Positions 12,401 to 22,690 of a DNA stretch of 64,000 nt are shown in pieces. Location of the stretch: positions 405,632 through 469,631 of the forward strand of contig NW_003101664.1 in the NCBI RefSeq assembly GCF_000003855.2, written 5' to 3'. Both the position numbers and the translations under genes were made by a program. The DNA is from Blastomyces gilchristii SLH14081 (lineage: Eukaryota > Ascomycota > Eurotiomycetes > Onygenales > Ajellomycetaceae). The notes below the pieces were generated by a model. It worked only from the letters and a program-made list of their open reading frames with translations, searched no databases and was not told the DNA's origin. Position 1 is the first letter of the stretch. Every line of letters starts with the position of its first letter.

Positions 12401-13149
12401 ATCAATTAAATATTCTGAGATGTCAGTTCTTACACATAATTCTGAGAGAAATCAGAGTGCTTCTTATTATACTGCTTCAGTAAGTACTTGAAGAAGTTCA
12501 TCAGTTTAAGCTGCTGTATATCATAGCTTATCTAATATAGATTCAGAAGAAGTTGAGATATCAGTAACAGTTCTAATTGAAGAAGTATGTATAGTACTGT
12601 GAGCTATTTCATCTTGATCAACTAGTATCTTTGAATTCAAGAGCTGATGCTCTCAGTTCATTCAGTGAGTATCTGTTACATTGAATGATATATTCTGCTC
12701 TTGTTATAAGAGAGCATCTGTCATTGAGTTCTGACTGTTAGAATGATAGTGTATTATAAAATGAAAGCAGCTTAACAACTCAGATCATTATATCTGTTAT
12801 TCAGTAAGTTTACAGATAGTTGTGAAGTATTTAAGATTCTTATAATCTGTGATTATTTCAAATTCAGAGATACTTCAGAGTTCAGAGTCTCATTCTTTCA
12901 AACAGTGTACAATTGTAAGAAGTTTCTTATCATAGATCTCATAATTACTTTCAGCAGGACTCAGTTTCTTAGACATGAAGACATATAATTATAGAATATC
13001 TTCATCATTATATTATAATATCACTTCTTCTATTATATAGTCAGAGAAATCAGCTTCAATAACTGTCTTACAATCAGAATTAAATATTATCAGTAGAGAG
13101 ATATTAATGAATATCTTCTTCATCTGTGTAAATGCAGCTTCAGTATTCA

Positions 13150-14000
13150 CTGATTATTGAAATACTGAGTCTTTCTTAGAGAGATCTGTAAGTGATCTCA
13201 TAATATCTGAGAAGTTTTATATAAATTACTGATAGAAGTTAGTAAATTCAATAAAGCTTTATATATCTTTCACAGTATACAGAGCTTCTCATTCAAGAAT
13301 AGCAGAGACTTTCTCAGAATTCATTTGAATTCTCTTATCAGCTTTTATAATAAAACTCAGATACTTAATACTCTTGACTTCAAAATCACACTTATCAATA
13401 TCTATTAATAGTTCTGCTTCTTATAGCTGTTATAATATTTTTTATACATATTCTTAATATTCTTTTCTAAATTCATTGATAAAGATGAGAATGTTATCTA
13501 GATAACTAGATATAAACTTATCAAGAAAATCTCAGAGTACTTAGTTGATATACTTCTGAAATGTACTGAAGATGTTAGTCAGCTCAAAGAGTATGACTAT
13601 TCATTCAAAGAGATTATAATATGTTTGAAATACTATAAGTTATTCATCTTCTTCAGTAATACAAATCTTATGAAATGCAGTAATAATATCTAGCTTTGTA
13701 AATCATTGAGCTTATCTGATTCATGCTAGAGTTTCATTAATAAGAGATAAGAAATATTGATCTTTCTTTATTAATCTGTTCAGATCTCAGTAGTTCACAC
13801 AGAATCAGAGTTCTTTACCTGATTTCTTTGCAAAGAGAATAGAGGCTGTAGTGAAAGAGTTGCTAATATATATGAATTCTTTATTCAACAGATTATTAAG
13901 TGTCTTTCAAAGAAGAAGAAGTTCATCTCAGAATATATTATAAAGAGAGTCTCATAGCAGTTCAGAGTTCTTATCATTCTTTTTCTCTAACTTGATACTG
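13150..14000 (-). pseudogene. Gypsy-B reverse transcriptase remnant
   Basis: Minus-strand RT. Readable blocks are SILFAKKSGKELWFCVNY (about 13800-13870; the two Trp codons are read from mutated codons), then ELTNIFSTFQKYIN (about 13540-13600), then YLDNILIF (about 13484-13507, the catalytic YxDD box with Asp to Asn), then a segment ending near NFYQ at about 13200. RNase H should follow at about 12750-13150. Inactive. Confidence 0.72.
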
Positions 14001-14020
14001 TGATTCACTTCAGAACCTTG

Positions 14021-14372
14021 CCCCGGTGGCTGAATGATTAATGCGGCCACCCGGTAGTGCCTTGGCGTGGGAAATCAAGGCGCGTGGGTTTGAAACCCGC
14101 AGGGGATACATTAAATCCAGAACTCAAGCACCTCAGGTTTCTAATAAATACAGAGGTGTACAAATCACTTCAATGAATCGCTCTATGTTCCTGGGCTGGA
14201 AAGTTATTATCACATGTATCTAATTATCACTTCTTTGTATTTTCCTATGTTCTTGTTATCTTGGCGTGGTCTCAACACCTGTATTTCCTTCTGTATAATC
14301 AACACTTGACCTGTATTTAACATCACGCAAGGACTCATCATAAGCTCCGCTTGCATATGAGTATAATGAAAG

Positions 14373-14399
<27 letters not shown>
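14021..14399 (+). mobile_element. tRNA-headed SINE inside Gypsy-B
   Basis: About 379 bp. The head has an RNA polymerase III box A (TGGCTGAATGATTAATGC, 14027-14044) and box B (GGGTTTGAAACCC), like a tRNA gene but with poor acceptor pairing beyond CCCC/GGGG. A unique body follows and the element ends in (AAT)n. It is flanked by ACTTCAGAACCTTG (14007-14020) and ACTTCAGAATCTTG (14400-14413), a 14-bp duplication with one C/T change. The body keeps CG, CC and GG, unlike its surroundings, so it is young or has escaped mutation. The 60-codon open stretch at 14041-14223 is incidental. Confidence 0.8.
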
Positions 14400-14403
<4 letters not shown>

Positions 14404-14413
14404 CAGAATCTTG

Positions 14414-16546
14414 TAAGAGAAGTATATTTATAATATTATCTTATTAAAAGATATCTAGATATTCATGATATTATTAAGAGAGTTTTGTATGAGAATCTGT
14501 TATTATAATATAAGATAACTTTTCTAGAGTCTTTTTAATATTAGTCAGACTGATGAAATAGATTAATAGATAATTCTGCTATTAATGAACTTGTCAGTGA
14601 CTCTATCAATGATTTTGATAATAACTTCTTTTTCAGAGTATTTCATAAGTGTTAACAGAGATCTGTGTAAGATTCATAGTCTTATGAATATTATCTTCAT
14701 GAATTCTATCATTATTAGAGAATATCAAGCTTCTGTTTTAAGCATTCAGTAAGATATCTTATTTAGATAGTTAGACAAGTTCTAATATAAGATTATAATT
14801 AAGATTATCAACTTCATATACATAGACATCTTCATATTAATGTTCTTTCACATCTATATTTAGCTTCACTATGTAATAAGTACAAATATCTTTCAAATCA
14901 TCAAATTCTGTAAGAAGTCAGAGTTTTGATAAAGAGATATACTGAAGATTATAATATCTTACAACTGAAGATTTTATCATTGCATAGTAGCATAGACTGC
15001 TGTCTATCATAGCTTTCATATTATATATGTTATCAATCACAGTAGATATAAGAATTACATTTATTATTATCTTCTCTTTAAATTATTATTGTCTGATCTC
15101 TTTAAGCTTCTGTTTATGAATTTGAATAGAAGCTAATCTTTTCTCTGTTTCACTGAAGCATTCTTATAGTTATTCTTTGAATCTTTCTCTAATGTAATGT
15201 GATTGATGCAGACAGACACTGATCTTTCTCTCAAGTGTGAAGATACATAGATTGATCAGCAGTTGAAAGCAATGTGTTCTGATTGATTACAGTTGATACA
15301 CACTTCATATTGATATTAATCAGTGACTTCTTCAGAAGTGATCTCAGAGACTCAGAAGCCTGTTCAAACAGTGAAAACTCTTGCTTATGCATAGATATTT
15401 GAATCTATTCAGTTTATAATATTTACATCATTGCTGTTACTTCTCTTCAGTGTGAATATATAAGTAACTGAGATGTAACATCTTCTGTCACTGTTCTGTA
15501 TACTCTTAAGCTTGATAAGACAGTCATTCAATGTCTGAAGCTATATACAGAAGTCTTTATAAGTCTGATCTTCATCTATACTTACAAGAGTCTGTAAGAG
15601 TTCAAAAGTCAATGTCTTCTTAAGCATGTTAGTCTTCATTTAATTCTTTTAAGATTGATTATCTGCTTCTAGAATCTTGATGTTGAAATCAGGAATGAAT
15701 GTTATAAGAGAAGTGTTTCTCTGTCAGATACTCTGTAATCAATCTAATACTTTCTATTGCATGACAGTGTCTTGAAACAGAATATCAAGATATTTCATGA
15801 TATTGTCAGATGTTTGTAACACTGATTCACACACTTTTATTTATAAATGAAACTTCTGTTTCACACAATTCTTCAATTATTCATTAATATATTAATTTTG
15901 ATTGATTAATAAACTGATGAAATCTTTATCTACACTCAGTTTCACAAGCATTTTCATCCTCCATGATGAGTAGAGAGTGAGATTGAAAGTATTGAAATAT
16001 ATGAGAGTATCTAAGCATTCTTTCAGTGCTTTTATATTTGATTCTGTAGATGTTGAAATTGTGTGAGTTAATTATTGAATCTTTTTATATTAAAGTTATT
16101 AAGTCATATACATGTCTGCTATCTGTTACTGTTATAATTTCAACATTGCTCAGAGTCACTGTGATATCATCTCTATGCTTATACTTGAGAGTTCTCTCAT
16201 ATTATCATTAGACATAGTTATATCATTTTATTGAATGTATAATATCTGTGAAATCTGAAGAAGTGTAATCATATTCTCATATATCTGAGTGTCAAAACTC
16301 TCAAGTCTTTCACTGACATTCTCTTATAAGATCTTATTCTCTTTGTAAGATCTTGTTATGAGGCTAGAATGATTGATAAGTAAGCTTCTATCTGAGAACT
16401 CAGTGTTCACTTAACTGTTTAACTATTTCTCTATTTCTTATGCATTGTTATGTGTTTGAATATCTCTTGATGAATAATCATTTCTAATGAGAAGATAATA
16501 TGTGAATAATTGTTTTCTAATAAGAAGACAATGAATGTTTTTATAG
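14414..16546 (-). pseudogene. Gypsy-B gag and protease region
   Basis: Minus-strand upstream part of Gypsy-B. The one clear motif is a gag CCHC zinc knuckle, CINCNQSEHIAFNC, at 15259-15300 with all four ligands kept (C-x2-C-x4-H-x4-C). Protease should lie between it and the RT (14414-15250) but no DSG-type triad is readable. The rest is heavily mutated. Confidence 0.65.
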
Positions 16547-16878
16547 TGTAAGAGGCCTACACTGAATAGATCAGTATAATATTATAGGTCTTATGTAACA
16601 AAGATAAAAATGTTAAAGAAGAAAAGAAAGAGAAAGTGCGAGAATCAGCAATCAAGATGAATATTTATATGTGTATGTGGTGATGTACGCGGTGAAGCTT
16701 TGAAGTGGAAGAATATACACGCGTTTGTAGCGGCCGAGGATTGATGATTGAGAATGGCTGAGAATCGGAGTGTATGTTACGCGCGTTCGTAGCGGCCGAG
16801 GATCGGCGATCGGGAATGGAAGAATCTATGGAGTGTAATGAAATAGTCTATATGATTGATCAGGCGCAGCCCGTCACA
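16547..16878 (-). repeat. Gypsy-B 5' LTR, well preserved
   Basis: 332 bp. It keeps many CG and GG sites that its partner LTR has lost. It contains a repeated motif, GTAGCGGCCGAGGAT, near 16726 and again near 16790, each followed by a GATTGAGAATGG- or GATCGGGAATGG-like segment, which may be promoter or regulatory repeats. Confidence 0.92.
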
Positions 16879-16883
16879 TCTGA

Positions 16884-17804
16884 GAGATTTTCATGACAGA
16901 ATATCTTCTGTATTCTGTTAATGTATATGAAACCTGTTGAATATCTGACCTGTGTCTTAATGAATGTCAGAGTTAGTAACATGTAGCCAGAGCATGCCTA
17001 GAAGAAGAGATAAGATTATTGACATGAGATAAAAGTAGTGTGTGATTAGTTGTTTATCAGAACTCAGCAGAACAAGCTTGTAAATAAAGAAGACTGTTTA
17101 ATATAAGTAATACTATAGATTCTTCAGAGGAATCTCTACTACTAATATTTTAACAGTATTTAGTACTTCTGTCACTTTTGAAATAATGATATTTAACTCT
17201 GTATCAGAGTTAACTAAGGCAGAGAGAGTGACACAACTGAGATATTTTATATTAGAAAAAGTATTGAAGATATGATATATAAAACATATTATATTATTAA
17301 GAGCTGAGGCGGTATTGAGAATTAATATATCATAGTGAATAATCTTCATAAATAAGACATATCTCTTAACTCACTGAGTGAAGAGATTAACTTAAGACTT
17401 ATCAGTGTATATAATCATCTCTAGTGACATACTGATTCATTTTTTGATTTTAAGAAGAAAGATGAAAAGTGTGTGAGAGTGTGATCTGAGAAGACAGTGC
17501 ATGAGTTATTATTACTGACAACAGGTATAGAAATAATCTGATGATTACAGATCTCTACAGATAAGTGTATAGAGACAGATATCAGATAAATGCAGTATTC
17601 TGCTATTCAGTGTCTCATTTATTCACATCAGATGCAGATGTCTTTATATTAATATTTTCAGTATTCATGATCTGTGATGTTCAGATTCTTGTTACTGTTA
17701 TATAATAACCTGAAATAACCTCTATTGACTGAGACAGTGATGTTAGAGATTGTATTATCATGTGTAAGATTGAATTTAACTTAGTGATTCTGTGAGATGA
17801 GTTA
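16884..17804 (-). pseudogene. Gypsy-C protease and upstream region
   Basis: A 78-codon minus-strand open stretch at 17113-17349 contains ALVNSDTELNIIISKVTEVL, a degraded retroviral-type aspartic protease site (the usual D-S-G appears as N-S-D, both changes being G-to-A transitions). The frame runs on toward RT at 10724 across Gypsy-B. The part above 17350 should be gag; no zinc knuckle is readable. Confidence 0.6.
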
Positions 17805-18536
17805 TTATTATTATTATTCTTCAATTATAGATGTATGCAGTCAGAGACTATGACATTTATCTGAGAACTTTTAGTTCTTAGGGTTTTTCCTATATCTGTA
17901 GAGTTAACTATTATACATTCATTAATTTCAGATATGCAAAATCAGAAAATTCCAGCTCAGAATATAAAAACTGTTTACAAATTACAGTGTCTTAACATCT
18001 TCTGATACTTTGAAATCATTTGACAATATCATGACAAAGGAAAAGAGAACACAGTCTTAAAGATAGACACATTAAATAGATAGATAGAAAGAAATTGAAA
18101 GAAAAAGATAAAGTAAAGAGAGACTGTAATAAAACAAATTATTAAAAGATAGTATATAGCTGTTTTAACAGACTATATCTGATTGATTTCCTTCTCTTCA
18201 TATTCAGATATTTCTGAATTTAATCATTTTCTTATAACTGCTTGAGTTTCTTATAGAAAGTCTATTAAGTATTTAATTCCTATCTCAGTTGAGAATAAGA
18301 ATCTCATATGTAATTGACTTAAATCATACTTCTCTTTCAATCTAACTCTGAGACTATTGTATAATATATAGTGTATTACAATATACTCAGAATTCTCATT
18401 TACATTGCAGAATAAGCATTCTATTGAATCAAATCTATCATCAAATCTTTGTATATAAGATTTGAAATAACCATGTTCTAGTTTCAGCTGTATTATAGAT
18501 GAGAATATTTTCTTCTTACATTTAATTGAACAAGAC
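17805..18536 (-). pseudogene. LINE 3' segment of the chimera
   Basis: Matches the reversed 3' part of the LINE: (TTA)n tail, 3' untranslated part, and the ORF2 C-terminus up to a point equivalent to about 28716 of the full copy. At 18536 the LINE match stops abruptly within CAAGA(T/C), which in the 2718-4236 copy continues into TTTCAC. Confidence 0.85.
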
Positions 18537-19203
18537 TACAGGTACTAGCCACCCGCAGGATGCATTTTAAGCTAATTACATTTAACCCTCTATAATTAAC
18601 TGATCACCGCATTCATCCTCTCAGGCCAGTCACTAATTTCCAGAGGCATTAGTTAGTGACTGCTATTACTCACTTGATGATGTATACATCAAGCTTTCAG
18701 TTGCTGATCTCAGTCTCATTAGATGCTCATAGATCTATTAATCAGCTGTCATGATCTCACTCTGTGTTAGAAACTAATCATAGACTTGATGACTGCAGTT
18801 CTCTCTGTCAGTATTAGAGCTTGATAGTGAGTTTACAGACTCTAGTCTATCAGAGTGCTCTGTCTAGAGTCTAGATATATATCTAGACCTACTAGTCAGA
18901 TGATTTTTAAAATCATTCTCTGATTTAAGAGAGAGCTAGACTCTGATGATAGTTCTAGTTAGAGACTTACTTAAGTAGTGTATAATCACTACATTAGGCT
19001 TGACTCTATATTATTAAAACCTTGACAGATGTACAGTAGAATAGTGAGACATTGACATCTTATATCAGCTCTGATAAGTGTTCACAGAATCTTGCTTAAC
19101 TAGTGACTTGACTTGTAGTAGAGAGTTCTATCTCACATTAAGTCTTACTAATTAGACTCAGCCTCTATTACATGAGAGCTTTCATGAGTAAGAAGTGACA
19201 GAT
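18537..19203 (-). other. Unrecognised body of the chimera, hairpin-rich
   Basis: No coding frame. The left 140 bases keep CC, GG and CG; the rest does not. It holds several inverted repeats, including a perfect 20-bp palindrome, GTCTAGATATATATCTAGAC (18869-18888), and GATGTATACATC (18679-18690). This may be a structured RNA copied together with the head. Confidence 0.5.
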
Positions 19204-19283
19204 ATCAGTGATGAGATTCGAACCCACACATCTCTAATGTGTGCGGCCTTGATTATCAGTCTTACCAACTAGGCCACGCTGGC
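19204..19283 (-). tRNA. tRNA-like head, probable pseudo-tRNA
   Basis: 80 bases. Acceptor GCCAGCG pairs with a 3' CACTGAT that differs from perfect pairing (CGCTGGC) only by transitions. Box A is TGGCCTAGTTGGTAAGACTG; box B is GGGTTCGAATCTC. A 5-bp stem ACACA/TGTGT closes a 7-base loop TTAGAGA (19226-19242), which would place an AGA anticodon (Ser), but the D-arm region is too long and the variable arm is missing. More likely the Pol III head of a retroelement than a working tRNA. Confidence 0.6.
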
Positions 19284-19297
19284 TGTGAGATGAGTTA

Positions 19298-19514
19298 ATG
19301 TGATATGAAAATGTGACTCTTTGTTATTATAACAGTCTTCTTTCATTCAGTGAAAAATGCTGATTAAGTATTAAAGTAAGCTTAATTAATCTGATGAAGA
19401 ATTGATGTTATCAACTTAGTATAAAATGTAACACACAGTGCAGAGTCATTTCACTTTAAGTCTGCTGTAATAATCTTAAAGTCAGTGATAAAGTCTATAG
19501 TATATTGATTGTAT
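19298..19514 (-). other. Gypsy-C flank, no motif
   Basis: Continuation of the Gypsy-C host sequence to the right of the chimera, up to the Gypsy-D LTR. AT-rich and mutated; nothing recognisable is readable. Confidence 0.4.
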
Positions 19515-19680
19515 TATGATTCAGAAGAATGTATAACTGCTGAATAATAACACAGCTGCTTCTGAACATACTTACGAATGTAAAGAAGCTCTAGCAGCCA
19601 CTAATTAATTTAGATAATATATATAAGAAGTCAGTGTACATCTGTAATTATATACTAACTCAAGCAATCTTTGAATCACA
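19515..19680 (+). repeat. Gypsy-D 5' LTR (copy A)
   Basis: 166 bases matching the 167-bp LTRs at 37693-37859 and 46265-46431, ending in the same TTTGAATCACA. The start is mutated (TATGATTCAGAAG against TGTGACTCGGAAG). Confidence 0.88.
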
Positions 19681-21889
19681 TCTAATAGCATGTCTAAAAA
19701 CTGGTGAGAAGTACAGACTTCTTCAGAGTGTGATAATTTCATCTATAAAGTAATTCATAGTTATCATGTCAGTGTGGTTCTAAAACACCTTAAAAGATAG
19801 TGTATAAAGAAGCAGTAAGTACAAGAGCATCTAATTAATACTGTTCTGCTTGTTGAGGAAAACTTCACACTCAAATAAATACCATGTATGCGAATGAATA
19901 AGATGTGAGAAAGAAAATATGAGCAGTGAATCAGATTCAAAGAAGACTGCTCTTTACTCAGAAGAATAAAAGAGAAATGATTATCACTGAAGTTATATAA
20001 TAATAACAGAAAATCAGAAGTCATATTATAATATAATAATAGATATTATACAATTAATAAGAAATCACTGAAATGAATATCTTCTCTAGTTAATATAAAC
20101 ATTCTTCTCTACTATCTAGACTGACCGTGTGACCGTGTCTGAGACCAGAATCAAACTTTACAGTTGTCACATTATCTAAAAGCATTACTTCTGATCATGA
20201 TTTATGTTCATCACATTGATTTCAAATCCTGTTATTTCAAATATGAAAGGTCTCAGATTCACTTTTCAAATAAAAATCTAGTCTCAGATAAAGAATATGT
20301 TTGAATTCTTAGTCACATTTTCATTCTGATCTCATTATTGAAAATGACATTAAATGAGACTATGAAATCATTTCTCACTTACATAATATCATAACATAGT
20401 GCTCATTTATTGAAAATTCAATAGAGAGTATTATCAAATATCATTACTTTTCTGAACACAGATTATAATTAATATCATTTTAATTAAAAAAAAATATAAA
20501 ATATAAAAAATAACAAAAAAACAAAAAACAAAATAATAAGAAAAAATCACAATAAAAAAAAAAAAAAGAGAAAGAAAGAGAAAGAAAAAAATAAAAAACA
20601 AAAATAAAAAAAATCAAGATTACAGAGCTGCAGTATCTTCAAAATACTCATTTCTCAGAGTCTTTACAATGTTTATTATCAACTGTGTATCTCTCATAGT
20701 AAGAGTAACACAGCTGTGATAAGTTATTATCTTAACATTATCTAATAAATAATCAGTATATATCTATATAAATGTGAATAATTAGAAAATATACACTTAA
20801 AAAGTGTGATCAGAGTGAACTCTGCTGTCACTTGAATGATATCAAGAGCAGAATGCTGAAATCAATGATTCTCTTCATCAATTTCATGAATAAGACATGT
20901 GAAGATAGTCTTGAGAAATATAAGATTCTCTGACTTCTGATAGAAATGAATCTCATGAAGAGACTCTATTTTCATCATATCAGAGACTGAGTATTATCAA
21001 AAAGTATTACTTCAATACACATGCACTTACTACAGTGATTTATTCTCTGTGCATGTGACTGAGAGTTGCAGCTTTTTCACACTGCACAGCTCTCTCTGAG
21101 ATACTGCTGCTGATTTGTAACTCACACAGTCTCTCAGTTCAGCACACACTGTGTATATACAGCTCTGTGTACTGAGACTGTGTTAGTCATTATGATCTGA
21201 TGTGATACTCACTTTTTACAGGCCATGTTTTGTTTGATTGAGAGAGAGAGAGAACACAACTACTATTTTATTTAAGAGAGAGTGAATAATTGAATCTATA
21301 GAAGATAATTTGATTTCTTCTGTATTTGAAATTTGATTAGTCTATACTCTTCAATTTGAGGATTTCTGAGAGTGTTTTAATAGTTTTCATATCAGCTTGA
21401 AATTAGTGATTGATTGAAGAAGAGAAAAGAGAGAAGAAAGAAATGAGAATAACTTATCTTTATAATATAAAAATAGAGAATTGCTGTAATCATTTATTCT
21501 AGCAATAAAGATCTGTTTTCTGCATATATCTCTGATACAGATTATATGATAACTGTATATAAAGAATATTAACAGTGCATATATTGAATGAAGATAATAT
21601 TACTATACAACACTGTAGCTGTTTCTATACATTACTGAAAGCTGTTAATATTTTCTTTGAGTCTCTTTATATTTGATAAGTCAGTAATATATTTCAATGC
21701 ACTCTTTCTTTCATTATCATTATCATTATCATCATCATCATCATTATTATCACTATTACTATCATTATTACCATCATCATCATCATTATTATTATTATTA
21801 TTATATTATTTCTGACTGTCTCTTCTGTCTTCATCTCTCTTCAATACTCATTGAAATCAATTATGTCATTTCTCTTCAAATATTCTGCG

Positions 21890-22690
21890 GTTCTGCAGAT
21901 TATCAAGGCATGTGAGTATTATTACAGATTGAAAAGAGAGAAGAAGAATATATTCAAGTAAGAGAAGACAGATTGTAAGATATATTATAATACCTTGAAG
22001 AGACTTTATAAGAGAGTAGAATGATAATAATTTTAAGTAACACTTCTGATAGATTTAGACTGAACTAAGTATAGAAATAATATGAATAATGCTGTCTATG
22101 AGAGATTAAAGAAGAAGACAGTAAAGAGTCTTATACAGCAGCAGTGAGATTAGAAGAAGTTCTGAGAATAATTTAAGATTAAGATAAAGAGAGAGAGAGA
22201 GAAGAAGAGTATTACTATAAATAAATAGTAATAGAAGAAGATTAAGAGAATGTTAAAATAGAAGATAAAGAAGTTAAAACTGATAAGTTTTTTATTTATT
22301 AAGAGATAATGATTTTTGATAACACTTCTGTTCTCTAATTAATTAGCAGAAGCTGACAGAGAAGAAGGGAATTGAGGTCTTGTTCAGATCTTAAATGCAC
22401 TTCATGATTCAGAATATTGAGAAGACAGCTCTGCTCTCTGAGCATATCAATCTGCTTACTACTGAGATGGAACCCGAGGCAGCAGATCAGAAAATGCGGG
22501 ATTTTGAGACACAGATTAATCTGACTAAGAAGAAGCAGTAAGAACTCTTCTCTGAGAAGGCAGTGAAGAGAGATTTTAAGATGATTATCATCTCAGATAA
22601 GAAGAAGAAGAAGAAGAAGAAGAATGAGAAGTGAATTATAAAGAATAATAAGAAGAATAAGAAAGAGCAGAAAGATAATGAGTAAAAAAA
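21890..22690 (+). pseudogene. Unrecognised basic reading frame of hAT-1, copy 2
   Basis: Best version of the first hAT-1 frame. Its C-terminal half reads IEKTALLSEHINLLTTEM, then EPEAADQKMRDFETQINL, then a Lys-rich tail, with isolated stops; the N-terminal half is rich in Lys, Arg and in TGA/TAG that could be former Trp/Gln. The heptad-like spacing suggests a coiled coil. Family not recognised. Confidence 0.45.

Larger units (their letters stand above)
10725..16878 (-). mobile_element. Gypsy-B, complete LTR retrotransposon
   Basis: A 6154-bp unit bounded by two 332-bp LTRs (10725-11056 and 16547-16878) and a perfect 5-bp TSD, TCTGA (10720-10724 and 16879-16883). Protein motifs run on the minus strand in the order gag zinc knuckle, RT, RNase H, integrase, the Ty3/gypsy order, so the 5' LTR is the right-hand one. 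It carries a SINE at 14021-14399. It is inserted in Gypsy-C between the protease and the RT core. All frames are broken by transitions. Confidence 0.93.
17805..19282 (-). mobile_element. Chimeric retroelement: tRNA-like head, unknown body, LINE 3' end
   Basis: One insertion of about 1.48 kb, defined by a perfect 15-bp duplication CTGTGAGATGAGTTA (17790-17804 and 19283-19297). On the minus strand it starts with a tRNA-like sequence (19204-19283), goes through about 670 bases of unrelated body, and joins at about 18536 to the last 730 bases of the LINE, ending in the (TTA)n tail. A single TSD around the whole shows the parts were inserted together, as expected if LINE reverse transcriptase switched templates or if this is a SINE with a LINE-derived tail. 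Confidence 0.8.

Noticed and set aside
14021..14110. Functional tRNA gene
   Set aside because: Box A and box B are present but acceptor pairing is limited to four pairs and no proper anticodon arm forms; the TSD and tail show a SINE.
21697..21915. His/Tyr-rich 72-codon open stretch
   Set aside because: It is the translation of the ATT/ATC microsatellite; the arrays in the other hAT-1 copies differ in length and do not conserve it.
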